DNA from: a virus | DNA: 64,000 nt | IMG/VR virus record: IMGVR_UViG_3300009104_000008 | Coordinates: 23,385-87,384 of that record | Direction: 5' to 3' (one strand) | In this document: positions 41,263-49,745 of the stretch, one piece after another | Position numbering within the stretch: position 1 is the stretch's first letter | Layout: each line of letters opens with the position of its first letter | Notes under the pieces: generated by a model | Seen by the model: only the letters and a program-made list of their open reading frames with translations | Databases searched by the model: none | What the model was told of the DNA's origin: nothing | Position numbers and translations under genes: made by a program

Positions 41263-41675
41263 AACCTACAGTAACAATAAGATTTCCTGCCCCACTTCCT
41301 GCAGAAGTTCCTTGTCCAATTTGTATGGATGAGCAAACTAATAAAGGAACGGGTTGTCTAGTTTGTAAAAGAACAGGAAAATTACATATTACTGTAGATG
41401 CTAAAGTTCCAATACAAAGGGCTTTAATAATTAAATATGTTGCAGAAAATATGCGTGAGGTTGCTCAGTCTCTTTCTAAGAAGTATGGGTTAATACCAGA
41501 AATAGAAACAGAAGAAGTAGTTGATGTTAGCAACGGTCAATATGAAATTGTTAGAATAAGTAGTATAGGCGGTGTGGTTTGGGTAGTCAATAGAATAGAC
41601 GAATTAGAAAACCCGAGATATTTTAAAGCCTACAAAGAATTACAGATGTTTAGGAGTGGTTGGATTGAAGAATGA
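41259..41675 (+). CDS. Zinc-knuckle protein, 138 aa
   Basis: ATGA overlap with the lipoprotein gene. CPICMDEQTNKGTGCLVCKRTGK resembles one DnaJ-type zinc half-site. The rest is alpha/beta. Possibly RNA- or protein-binding. Confidence 0.65.
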   Translation: MKPTVTIRFPAPLPAEVPCPICMDEQTNKGTGCLVCKRTGKLHITVDAKVPIQRALIIKYVAENMREVAQSLSKKYGLIPEIETEEVVDVSNGQYEIVRISSIGGVVWVVNRIDELENPRYFKAYKELQMFRSGWIEE

Positions 41676-41901
41676 AAGAATTGTATTAAGAATACCAAGA
41701 AACGCTACAACTGAACTAATGGTTGTTGAAGCGGAATTTTGGAACATACCTATAATTGATATTAGATGGTATGAAAATGGAAAGCATACTAGAAAAGGTG
41801 TGCGTTTCAATAAAGAAGAAGGACAGAAAGTCCTTCAAGCGTTAAAGAGGATTTTAAATGATAATATCTATGAGAACATTGAAGAAAGAAATGAAGAATA
41901 A
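41665..41901 (+). CDS. Small PC4-like protein, 78 aa
   Basis: Non-ATG start (TTG 41665 or GTG 41656). The segment IIDIRWYENGKHTRKGVRFNKEE and following helix resemble the PC4/Sub1 single-strand DNA-binding fold (strand, Gly-Lys turn, KGv.f, helix). Together with TFB it would fit a transcription role; tentative. Confidence 0.45.
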   Translation: MKNERIVLRIPRNATTELMVVEAEFWNIPIIDIRWYENGKHTRKGVRFNKEEGQKVLQALKRILNDNIYENIEERNEE

Positions 41902-42106
41902 TCTAGAAAGAGGAACATATGTTAATTCCGATACCTATGTAGAAATAGAAAAGTATATGGCGCATAGATTAGAGGAAGTTATTAATATGACAATCAGAGA
42001 ATTTAAAAATTCTGATGATAAGAAGTTAAAAAAGCATCACGCTCAAAGAGCAATAATTAGTTTATTTTATAATGGTGGTAAAGATGAGTCTTCAACAGAT
42101 TTCTAA
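41891..42106 (+). CDS. Histone-fold protein, archaeal-histone sized
   Basis: 71 residues from the ATG at 41891. TYVNSDTYVEIEKYMAHRLE, a long central helix (INMTIREFKNS), and KKLKKHHAQRAII match the order of helix 1-2, helix 2 and helix 3 of archaeal histones, including the basic DNA-contact loop before the last helix. It would wrap or bend viral DNA. Start uncertain (41858 and 41870 in frame). Confidence 0.55.
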   Translation: MKNNLERGTYVNSDTYVEIEKYMAHRLEEVINMTIREFKNSDDKKLKKHHAQRAIISLFYNGGKDESSTDF

Positions 42107-43634
42107 TATTTGTCAAATCGTTGAAGATAAGACCCCAACAGAAACAGTTAAAATAATTTCAGAGAATCTTTCTTCTTTTGAAGATAAGCCATCTATAATT
42201 AAAATTCTATCTTTAGAATATGCTAACAATAATATGGGTTCTAAGAAATCTGTAAAGTGGGTTTCTGACGCATTGGGTTTATTTGAAGAAGAAATAGAAT
42301 ATGAAATAAATTGTTGGGGAGATATGGGCGAGGCTCTATATGTAATGTATGAAGGTGAAAACGAATCTTCTGGTATTGCTATTTCAGAATTTATATCATT
42401 GCTTGAAATGGATTGCGCATCGCAATCAAGCCAATCCTATGTTAGGTTTAGTGAAGCATTAAATAAAATGAGTGCTTTAGAAAAGAAATGGTTTGTTAGG
42501 TATTGGCTTAGAAAGCCTAGAAATGGTGTCAATAATAAGATACCACTAAAGGTCTTAGCAAAGTATTATAGTGATTCTAAAGTTATGGAATACCATAAAT
42601 ATAATACAGCCAGTAAGATTTGTTCTGATTTAGATGCTGGAAAAGTTCCAGAGTGTAAATTAGTTCACGGACAGTTTGTTAAACCAATGTTGGCTAAAGC
42701 AAAGAAACCAAGAGATAGAGTTAAAAATCCTATAATTGATATTAAGTATGATGGTAATAGATATCAGATACATAAGTCATGGGTTGCTAATGCAGTATCT
42801 GTTATTATCTTTAATCGAAAAGGTAATATTGTAACTAATCAATTTCCAGATATTGTTAATATAGTTAGAGATTTTGAACCTACAAATGTAATTTTAGACA
42901 CAGAAATCTATCCTATTAATTTTGATGGTTCTCCTGCTGAACATAAGTTAATGGCAAAAAGAGTTCATAAATTAAACAAAGAAGAGGCTGTTCAACAATG
43001 CCCTGTAAAATTGGCGGCATTTGATTTATTATCTTTAAATGGTGTATCGTTATTAGAAATGCCACAAAGCGTAAGAATGGAAACTTTACAACAAAATGTT
43101 CCCGAAGAATATCAAACTTATGTGTTTGGTAAAGATGGAGATTTTACTGAAGAAAGTGCATATCAAACTGCAATTAATTTAGGCTTTGAAGGTATAATGA
43201 TTAAAGATGGTAATATGGCCTATCAATCTGGAAAGAGAAGCAAAGGATGGTTAAAACATAAACCTCCTAGAGTATCTCTTGATGTGGTTATTACTTCTGG
43301 AAAATATGGTGAAGGCAAAAGAAGCGGTGTATTTGGAACATTAGGAATTTCTGTATTAGACGGAGATGATTATGTATCGGTAGGTTCTGTCGGAACAGGG
43401 CTATCAGAGGCACAATTGTTTTCATTAACTACTAATCTTAAAAGGAATGTTGATTCATATGAAGGAGATACATTTCATTTCTTACCTAGAATAGTATTAG
43501 AAGTTTCGGCTGATTTGGTAAGTCAAGATGAGCAAGGTAATTACGGGCTAAGATTTCCGAGAGTAAAAAGAGTCCGAGAAGATAAGTTCCCTAAAGAGAT
43601 AGATACCCTAACCTCTGTTATGGAGATGATATAA
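42084..43634 (+). CDS. lig: ATP-dependent DNA ligase (archaeal/eukaryal type I)
   Basis: 516 residues from the ATG at 42084. N-terminal helical DNA-binding domain (to ~205), then motif I IKYDGNRYQIHK with the adenylated Lys, LDTEIYP (III), FEGIMIKDG (IV), KGWLKHK (V), and an OB-fold ending LRFPRVKRVREDK. This is the usual Lig1 domain order and seals Okazaki fragments. It differs in sequence and architecture from the larger ligase at 1396-3942. Confidence 0.92.
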   Translation: MSLQQISNICQIVEDKTPTETVKIISENLSSFEDKPSIIKILSLEYANNNMGSKKSVKWVSDALGLFEEEIEYEINCWGDMGEALYVMYEGENESSGIAISEFISLLEMDCASQSSQSYVRFSEALNKMSALEKKWFVRYWLRKPRNGVNNKIPLKVLAKYYSDSKVMEYHKYNTASKICSDLDAGKVPECKLVHGQFVKPMLAKAKKPRDRVKNPIIDIKYDGNRYQIHKSWVANAVSVIIFNRKGNIVTNQFPDIVNIVRDFEPTNVILDTEIYPINFDGSPAEHKLMAKRVHKLNKEEAVQQCPVKLAAFDLLSLNGVSLLEMPQSVRMETLQQNVPEEYQTYVFGKDGDFTEESAYQTAINLGFEGIMIKDGNMAYQSGKRSKGWLKHKPPRVSLDVVITSGKYGEGKRSGVFGTLGISVLDGDDYVSVGSVGTGLSEAQLFSLTTNLKRNVDSYEGDTFHFLPRIVLEVSADLVSQDEQGNYGLRFPRVKRVREDKFPKEIDTLTSVMEMI

Positions 43635-44101
43635 TGATTGAAGTAGGTAAAATGACGATAATAGAAAATTGGCCGTATCAGTGTATAAAAATCGAAGATG
43701 GCTTCGCACATTTGAAGAAGGTGTCTGAGGAAAGTAGGGGTAGGATGAGAAAGTATCGCGTGGAATTGTGTCCTTATTTTGATGAAAAAGGACAAATTAT
43801 CGTTCCAACCAAGCCAAAGACTCCTAAACGCAGGGTAAAGGTTTTACATATATCTAAGATGATTAAAGAGGAAATAGACGAACTATCAGTGTCTAATGAT
43901 TTAATTTATTGGGCGGCAGATGTTATTGAGGGTCTAGTTAGAACCCTTGCTCAGAATGCCCAACTAAATGCAATCGAAGATGGTAAAAGAAGAGTAATGC
44001 CAAGCCATTGGTATTGGCTTCAACTTTCACCCAATCAAGGCAGGGGCGTATGGCCTGAATATAATGCAGAAGCAAAAGAAATTAAGGAGATGTATGAATA
44101 A
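43634..44101 (+). CDS. Possible histone-fold protein, 155 aa
   Basis: N-terminal beta half (residues 1-65). Residues ~70-135 (ISKMIKEEIDELSVSNDLIY, VIEGLVRTLAQNAQLNAI, RRVMPSHWYWL) have the spacing of a histone fold: short helix, VS loop, long helix, basic loop, final helix. TAATG overlap with the ligase gene. Second such candidate in the region. Confidence 0.5.
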   Translation: MIEVGKMTIIENWPYQCIKIEDGFAHLKKVSEESRGRMRKYRVELCPYFDEKGQIIVPTKPKTPKRRVKVLHISKMIKEEIDELSVSNDLIYWAADVIEGLVRTLAQNAQLNAIEDGKRRVMPSHWYWLQLSPNQGRGVWPEYNAEAKEIKEMYE

Positions 44102-44499
44102 TGTATACAAAAGAACAATTAGAAGGAATATTGATATCGGGTGCTAAATGTGAGATTAATGTCTCTAGAGATTTGACAGCAAGTATAGGCTATCGAGTTA
44201 GATTAAGAGTTAACTTTCGAGGAAAGAAAGAATATTTATTAGCAATAGGAAGAACATTAAAACAACATAATATCATAGCAAAGTTCAAAGAGGAAGAACA
44301 TAAATCAAGACCCAGACCGATTCTTACTGTAACTGGTAAAGCCGCATTATATGGTTTATGTAATCTTGTTCCAGATAATATTCCACATAATAATAATTGG
44401 AATATATTTAAAGAAGCAAGACATATTGTTCATGAAGAAAAAGGCCATCAAGATTCAGAGGGTCTAGATAGAATATTAGAACTTAAAGGTTTAATTTGA
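44101..44499 (+). CDS. LAGLIDADG-like fold without the catalytic motif, 132 aa
   Basis: The pattern SIGYRVRLRVNFRGKKEYLLAI, a helix, then a two-strand repeat and GKAALYGLCNLVP is like one half of a LAGLIDADG homing endonuclease, but no acidic LAGLIDADG helix is present. Perhaps a domesticated DNA-binding protein. Confidence 0.45.
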   Translation: MYTKEQLEGILISGAKCEINVSRDLTASIGYRVRLRVNFRGKKEYLLAIGRTLKQHNIIAKFKEEEHKSRPRPILTVTGKAALYGLCNLVPDNIPHNNNWNIFKEARHIVHEEKGHQDSEGLDRILELKGLI

Positions 44500-44508
44500 G
44501 GTATTTAA

Positions 44509-45360
44509 ATGGGGCTTATTAATAATAATAATGAAAGACCAATAATAATAGTAGGTAAGTCAGAAAAGAAATGTATGGAAAAGGCACTAGAATTTTTACC
44601 TAATAATCCTATTATTAAATATGCTAATGAATATGATATAGAAGATAATTTCAGTCTTCCTATTAGTAGGGGCATTTTAATTAAAGAAGCGAACTACAAA
44701 CCAAAGACTGACTTAATCATAAATACTCTTACTGAGTATAGGGGAAAGGTAGCATTATTATCTTCTAATCAAAAAGATGTTCCTAAGTCTCTATTCAATA
44801 TGTTAAAATTGAAAAGGGCGATTGGTGAAGACTTTTCCACAATAGAAGAAGTTGCGCCTAGAAGCGACCCTCCTATATTATATGATTTAGATATATTTAA
44901 ACTACTAATGGATTATTGTAAGAATTCAAATAGAGAAGAAGTATTAACAAAATTAAAATATAATTTAAAAAGTAACCAACAATCACTATTTTTAACTTGG
45001 CTTTCTAAGAACATCAAAACAGAAGAATTAATTTTTATTGATTCTAAAGTTAAATATCAATGGGATAGTTCTTACTTTAATGAATTATTAGCATTTGCCC
45101 ATGATGGTAAATTAGTCGGAAGACTAAATATGCCTAAAAGAAATGTTAAATCTGAAATACCTACAATTTGTAGGAAATTAAATCTAAGAGCAGAAGAACA
45201 ACATTTGCTAAAATTGTTATTAGAAGATTCAGAATTTCAAGCATACGCAAAAACTAAATTAAACAATAAACAATATCGAATTCTTGGTTTGGGTGAAAGA
45301 ACCAAAAGAAGAGTTATACCTCCTAAAGAAGAAATAGTTACACTAGACAGGTGGTTTTAA
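44509..45360 (+). CDS. Probable clamp-loader partner with C-terminal PIP box
   Basis: 283 residues. IIIVGKSEKKCMEKALEF and ALLSSNQKDVPKSLFNML look like a degenerate AAA+/DNA-polymerase-delta-like fold without an intact P-loop. The last residues (EEIVTLDRWF) fit an archaeal PCNA-interacting PIP box. It lies two genes before the RFC small subunit. It could replace the RFC large subunit; inferred. Confidence 0.5.
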   Translation: MGLINNNNERPIIIVGKSEKKCMEKALEFLPNNPIIKYANEYDIEDNFSLPISRGILIKEANYKPKTDLIINTLTEYRGKVALLSSNQKDVPKSLFNMLKLKRAIGEDFSTIEEVAPRSDPPILYDLDIFKLLMDYCKNSNREEVLTKLKYNLKSNQQSLFLTWLSKNIKTEELIFIDSKVKYQWDSSYFNELLAFAHDGKLVGRLNMPKRNVKSEIPTICRKLNLRAEEQHLLKLLLEDSEFQAYAKTKLNNKQYRILGLGERTKRRVIPPKEEIVTLDRWF

Positions 45361-45408
45361 TGATTAAAGAAAATGATAACAATATATATAGATATAAGAG
45401 GAATAAAA

Positions 45409-45669
45409 ATGAAAAAGGAAAAACATTACCATAAAAGAAGAGCACTTTTAGAGTTTCATAAAATTAAAATTGAGTTCTCTACACAAGAAGCAGTAGATTT
45501 TTTAAATAATTATCGAAGTAAATATGGAGTAGGACTTCATAGATATACTCAAACAACTCAACAACAGTTGGGTGCAATACTATCATCAGATTCAAACTAT
45601 AAACAGATTAATCCAAACGCAGGAAAAAATATTACCTCAACATGGCTCTATATAGGAGAGGAAGAATAA
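45409..45669 (+). CDS. Small helical basic protein, 86 aa
   Basis: Start at 45409 after AGAGGAATAAAA. HTH-like (EAVDFLNNYRSKYGVG; TQQQLGAILSS). Its end overlaps the RFC gene start by one base. Possibly a DNA-binding regulator or recognition protein. Confidence 0.6.
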   Translation: MKKEKHYHKRRALLEFHKIKIEFSTQEAVDFLNNYRSKYGVGLHRYTQTTQQQLGAILSSDSNYKQINPNAGKNITSTWLYIGEEE

Positions 45670-46580
45670 TGCTATGGACAGAAAAATATAGACCTTACTA
45701 TTTAAGTGAAGTAATAGGACAATATGGTTTTATTATGGATGCAGAAAATTGGGTAGAAAATAAAAGTATGCCTAATGTGTTATTATTTGGTGTAGCAGGA
45801 ACAGGTAAAACTGCCGCCGCAGGTGCATTAGCAAATGAAATGTTAGGTGATTTTAAACAGTCTAACTTTATTGAGTTAAATGCATCAGATGATAGAAAAT
45901 TAGAAACTGTTAGAACACAAATTAAAGAAATAGCATCAACATCTAAAATAGGCGATGTGCCGTTTAAGGTTATTCTTTTAGATGAAATGGATGGTATGAC
46001 TAAAGATGCACAAAATGCATTGAAGCGCATTATGGAACGCTATGCAGATAACTGTAGATTTATCTTAACTTGTAATGATAGGTCTAAAATTATCTACCCA
46101 TTGCAGTCAAGGTGTGCTAATTATCAATTTACAAGATTATCCGATGAAAACATCAGGTTAATTTTAGAGAGGATATTAGAGCAGGAAAACCATAAACTAC
46201 CCGATAATGAGAATATCGAGGCATTTATAGGGGGTCTGCATGGTGATATTCGTAGGGGAATTACTGAATTACAAGCGTCAATTTCTAGTAATAGCCCATT
46301 ATCAAAGGTAACAAAACAAAGTCTTGAACCTTATTCAGAAATAATAAAAATGATTTTAGAGAATAAATATGAGAATGCTCTGGATAATTTACACTCAAGA
46401 ATATATCAAGTTACTGATATGAACACAGTATGTATTAATTTGCATGATGCAGTTTTAGATACTAATATGGCGCAAGCAAAAAAATTCCAATTGTTAAAAA
46501 TTATAGGAGAAGCAGAATGGCGTAGTCGTTCAACAACTCCTAAATTATTATGCAGTTGGTTAATTGGAAAAACAATGTAA
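45669..46580 (+). CDS. rfcS: Replication factor C small subunit (clamp loader ATPase)
   Basis: 303 residues from the ATG at 45669. LWTEKYRPYYLSEVIGQ is the RFC box II start; Walker A GVAGTGKT, Walker B LLDEMD, sensor 1 LTCND, and the arginine-finger SRC motif are all present in order, followed by the lid and collar helices. It loads the sliding clamp encoded at 48974. Length is typical of archaeal RFC-S. Confidence 0.95.
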   Translation: MLWTEKYRPYYLSEVIGQYGFIMDAENWVENKSMPNVLLFGVAGTGKTAAAGALANEMLGDFKQSNFIELNASDDRKLETVRTQIKEIASTSKIGDVPFKVILLDEMDGMTKDAQNALKRIMERYADNCRFILTCNDRSKIIYPLQSRCANYQFTRLSDENIRLILERILEQENHKLPDNENIEAFIGGLHGDIRRGITELQASISSNSPLSKVTKQSLEPYSEIIKMILENKYENALDNLHSRIYQVTDMNTVCINLHDAVLDTNMAQAKKFQLLKIIGEAEWRSRSTTPKLLCSWLIGKTM

Positions 46581-46599
46581 AAAACAAAAGGTGAGAAAA

Positions 46600-47850
46600 A
46601 TGGAAAATGAAAATATAGAAAGACTGAATGAAGAAGTAGCCGCTTCTGCTGAAATGCTCGGATTGAGCATGGAGGAAGCAAAAGAGAAGATTGTTGAAAT
46701 ATGCAATCAAAATGGCTTAGATGTATCTAATAATGATGATGCATTGGTCATACTTAATTTGTGGAGACATTACTTCGCAAGCGTAAAAATGGCTCAGAAA
46801 AACACTGACCCAGAAACCCCACAACAAACAACAACTGCTTCATGGTATAAGAAGGCATTTGGAATGTTTATCTATCTTGAAGAATCAAGAGATATGATGG
46901 CTCTACAACGCGACAGACTAAAGAAAGAATTTATGATGGATGCAGAAACAACAGTTAAGTCTGGAAAGGCGGCATTAGCAACAATGAATGATGATGAAAC
47001 ATACACTATCGTTAGATATTTTAATTCAGAAAGGCAGGAAAGGGTTGTTGAAACACTACCAGAAAGCGCAATGGATTCTGAAAGAGAAGATAATCAATGG
47101 ATTATTCCTCTTGATTCAATGGCTAGTTATAGTAGTGGGCCTAATGCTAATTATGGTAAGCCGTTAGCGAAAGAAGAATATAGACGGGGCGGAGTGTTTA
47201 TTGGTGAAGTTGATGGAGTATTCGGAAGATACTTCTTTAATTACAAAGGAACTGCTAGTCAAACATTTGTTCCTAAGACTTTTGAATGGGTGCATTTTGT
47301 ATGTATCATTAATAGTGGAGATTCCTCCAAGATTCATGGTGTTAAAGAAACCACTCTTAATTCATTAGTGTATAATGATACTCTTACTGAAGAAGATGCA
47401 GAGTATAAGGATATGTCAGATGTAAATAAGAAGCAAATATTAATGAAGTATTGTGAAGACCACTATGCTCCTATTGTAGATTTAGAGCGAGTTCATGGTA
47501 TGAATGCATCTAAGCCCTATAACGAGAAGTTCGTATTTGTTGATGGTAATGTTGGTAATATGAATCTTAATGGAGAGCGCAAGAGGCTAAGTATTTCAGA
47601 TTTACACACTGATTTTGACCCAGATGCAAATGAATACTTTGGAACAACTTGTTGGATTCCTCCACATATTGATGTTGATTTTGGTATATCTTCTGATATT
47701 GTTGTAGTCGGCAGAACTTCTCAACAGACTATGGATGATGGAACATTAGGCTCATGTAGCATAAATGTGTTCGGTATCTATGTTGAAAAGAATCGAGGAA
47801 AGATAGTCGAACAGACTATTGAGATTGTTGAGTCAGAAGATTGGTGGTGA
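46600..47850 (+). CDS. Candidate single-stranded DNA-binding protein, 416 aa
   Basis: Start at 46600 after AAGGTGAGAAAA. Helical N-terminal ~110 residues, then beta-rich sequence (PKTFEWVHFVCIIN, CSINVFGIYVEKN) that could be OB folds, and an acidic aromatic end (IVESEDWW) like SSB-type or gp32-type tails. Located between RFC and RadA-like genes. No single decisive motif. Confidence 0.45.
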   Translation: MENENIERLNEEVAASAEMLGLSMEEAKEKIVEICNQNGLDVSNNDDALVILNLWRHYFASVKMAQKNTDPETPQQTTTASWYKKAFGMFIYLEESRDMMALQRDRLKKEFMMDAETTVKSGKAALATMNDDETYTIVRYFNSERQERVVETLPESAMDSEREDNQWIIPLDSMASYSSGPNANYGKPLAKEEYRRGGVFIGEVDGVFGRYFFNYKGTASQTFVPKTFEWVHFVCIINSGDSSKIHGVKETTLNSLVYNDTLTEEDAEYKDMSDVNKKQILMKYCEDHYAPIVDLERVHGMNASKPYNEKFVFVDGNVGNMNLNGERKRLSISDLHTDFDPDANEYFGTTCWIPPHIDVDFGISSDIVVVGRTSQQTMDDGTLGSCSINVFGIYVEKNRGKIVEQTIEIVESEDWW

Positions 47851-48127
47851 TTACATAACATTTAGCATTACTAATTCTGTAATTCACGGTAATAGTTTTG
47901 CGGTAGGTTTTGCGCAGGTGGAGTTCATTACATGGAGAATGAATGATGAAACCGGCCAATACTGGCTTAAATTACATACTGACTCTTCTAAAGAAATTAG
48001 AGTTAAAGTGACTTTAACTAAATTAAATACTATTCTATCGGAATGGTCAAAATATAAATTTGGAGCGATAACAGAAGATAATCCTCCGTATTACAATGGT
48101 GATAAAAATGTCTTGGAATACAAGTGA
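47828..48127 (+). CDS. Unknown small protein, ~99 aa
   Basis: Start uncertain; only TTG codons (47825, 47828) lie near the beginning. Beta-rich (VEFITWRMNDETGQYWLKL). Overlaps both neighbours, so it is probably translationally coupled. May work with the preceding SSB candidate. Confidence 0.5.
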   Translation: MSQKIGGDYITFSITNSVIHGNSFAVGFAQVEFITWRMNDETGQYWLKLHTDSSKEIRVKVTLTKLNTILSEWSKYKFGAITEDNPPYYNGDKNVLEYK

Positions 48128-48977
48128 AAATAAAGATGAAGAAATAACATTTGAACAAAGAAAGCAACTGATATTGAATCAGGTTCAGAAGAGAAATCAA
48201 AGGGATTCTCACTTCTTATGCTGTTCTATTACAGGTAATCCTAAAGTCGGTAAGACTGGATTAGCCTTAGATTGTAGGACAGAAGCAGAAATAGAAGAAG
48301 GCTATAAAATAGCAGTCTTAGATTTCGATAAGGGTGCTGAACCAACATGGAGTTCATGTTGGAATAAAGATGAGAATATAATTATATTTGAACCTGTTGA
48401 ACTTAATCGTGATGGTTCTACTAATTGGGAAGAATCAATGAATAATGCTTTAGCATTTCTAACTTTTGTTGAAGAAATGATTGAATCCGGTGAAAAGGTA
48501 AAGGCCTTTATTCTTGATGGAGTAGATAAATTATATGAGGGTGCAGGTGATTTATTGAGAAGTCATCTAGCAAAATCAAATAAGAGAACAGGACAGATTA
48601 TTCTTGAAACTGATTCTATTAAAGTTAACCCGTTAGATTGGAAAATTAGAAATAGGATTAATGATAGAATTTTAGATATGGCTTGTAATTTAGAAACTAA
48701 TAGATTCTTTATTACGCACATGAAGCCTATTTATGGTGATATCTATAATCCCGTTCCGGTGGGGGAAGTTCCAGATTGGCATAAAAGCACACCCGCAAGA
48801 TTTAATCAAATGTTACATATTGTTAAAATAAAAGATAAAGGTGTAACAACATATAGTGCTACATTAGAAGCAAGCAAAACTAACTCTAAATTAGTTGGAA
48901 CTACTTGGCCTATATTCTCTACTAATGGAGATAATCAATGGTCTGGTATTCCCGAATTACGGGAAGGTAAAATATGA
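48108..48977 (+). CDS. RecA/RadA-superfamily ATPase (Sak4-like)
   Basis: 289 residues. Walker A GNPKVGKTG (about residues 44-52), Walker B VKAFILDGVD, and no N-terminal HhH or HTH domain, the layout of phage Sak4/RadA-core recombinases. It probably promotes strand annealing or loading on SSB-coated DNA. Start at 48108 after GGTGATAAAA. Confidence 0.75.
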   Translation: MSWNTSENKDEEITFEQRKQLILNQVQKRNQRDSHFLCCSITGNPKVGKTGLALDCRTEAEIEEGYKIAVLDFDKGAEPTWSSCWNKDENIIIFEPVELNRDGSTNWEESMNNALAFLTFVEEMIESGEKVKAFILDGVDKLYEGAGDLLRSHLAKSNKRTGQIILETDSIKVNPLDWKIRNRINDRILDMACNLETNRFFITHMKPIYGDIYNPVPVGEVPDWHKSTPARFNQMLHIVKIKDKGVTTYSATLEASKTNSKLVGTTWPIFSTNGDNQWSGIPELREGKI

Positions 48978-49738
48978 AAATATCAATAAATAATAAAACA
49001 TTATTAGACGGATTAACTGCAGTATTATTAAAAGGTAAATATCCTAGCGGCATTTCAACTAAAAACAAAAGCATATCAGATTATGCTTTATTAGAAGTAT
49101 TAGATAATAGAATTGAAATATATAACGCAGACGCTACAACTGGCTGTTGTTATTCTATACCTACTAATAATGATGTTGTGTCAATAGACATGGGGCATTG
49201 TATTCTTGATATCCCTAAAACAGTTAAATATTTAAAAGCATTTAAGGGAAATGTTACAATAGAAGTAGATGATGTGGTAAGGTTTAATTGTAGTGGCAAA
49301 AACGCTACAATACCCCTCACATTACTACACCCCCATCTTGACATGATAAACATGGTTAGGGAAATAAAATTGCCTACTGATGATACTATGCCTACATTTG
49401 GTAAAAAACAAACACCATTTGAATGTAAAGTATTAGTGCAATCTGCTTTATTAGTTGATGCAACTAATACCTGTGATGTAACTAATACAGGATTATATAA
49501 CTTAGATGTTTCTGATGATGGTCTATGTATTACTAGCCCATCAGATAATAATGAATCAGTAACAGTTACTATTGATACTATTCAAGTGGAAGGAGATGAA
49601 GCAGGTGTTTCTATTGCAGGGCCGTTTGCTAACTTTTTGAATTCAATTGTAATTATTTATATGAAAGATGATTTCCCAATACTAATGGTAAGCCCAAATA
49701 GATTATTATTAAAAGCCCCAAGATTTAGCCCAAGATAG
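48974..49738 (+). CDS. Sliding clamp, PCNA-like (divergent)
   Basis: 254 residues, the usual PCNA length. Two similar beta-alpha-beta halves; the C-terminal IVIIYMKDDFPILMVSPNRLLLKAP matches the PCNA end (short acidic strand, then the yLLAPR-like motif). Coupled by ATGA to the RadA-like gene and followed by the polymerase. Sequence is divergent, so the call leans on length, end motif and neighbours. Confidence 0.7.
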   Translation: MKISINNKTLLDGLTAVLLKGKYPSGISTKNKSISDYALLEVLDNRIEIYNADATTGCCYSIPTNNDVVSIDMGHCILDIPKTVKYLKAFKGNVTIEVDDVVRFNCSGKNATIPLTLLHPHLDMINMVREIKLPTDDTMPTFGKKQTPFECKVLVQSALLVDATNTCDVTNTGLYNLDVSDDGLCITSPSDNNESVTVTIDTIQVEGDEAGVSIAGPFANFLNSIVIIYMKDDFPILMVSPNRLLLKAPRFSPR

Positions 49739-49745
49739 TGATTAT

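Noticed and set aside
48108-48150. MSWNTSENK start of the RadA-like protein as another tryptophan tag
   Set aside because: Only MSW matches; the hydrophobic-Lys part of the tag is missing and the protein belongs to the early replisome.
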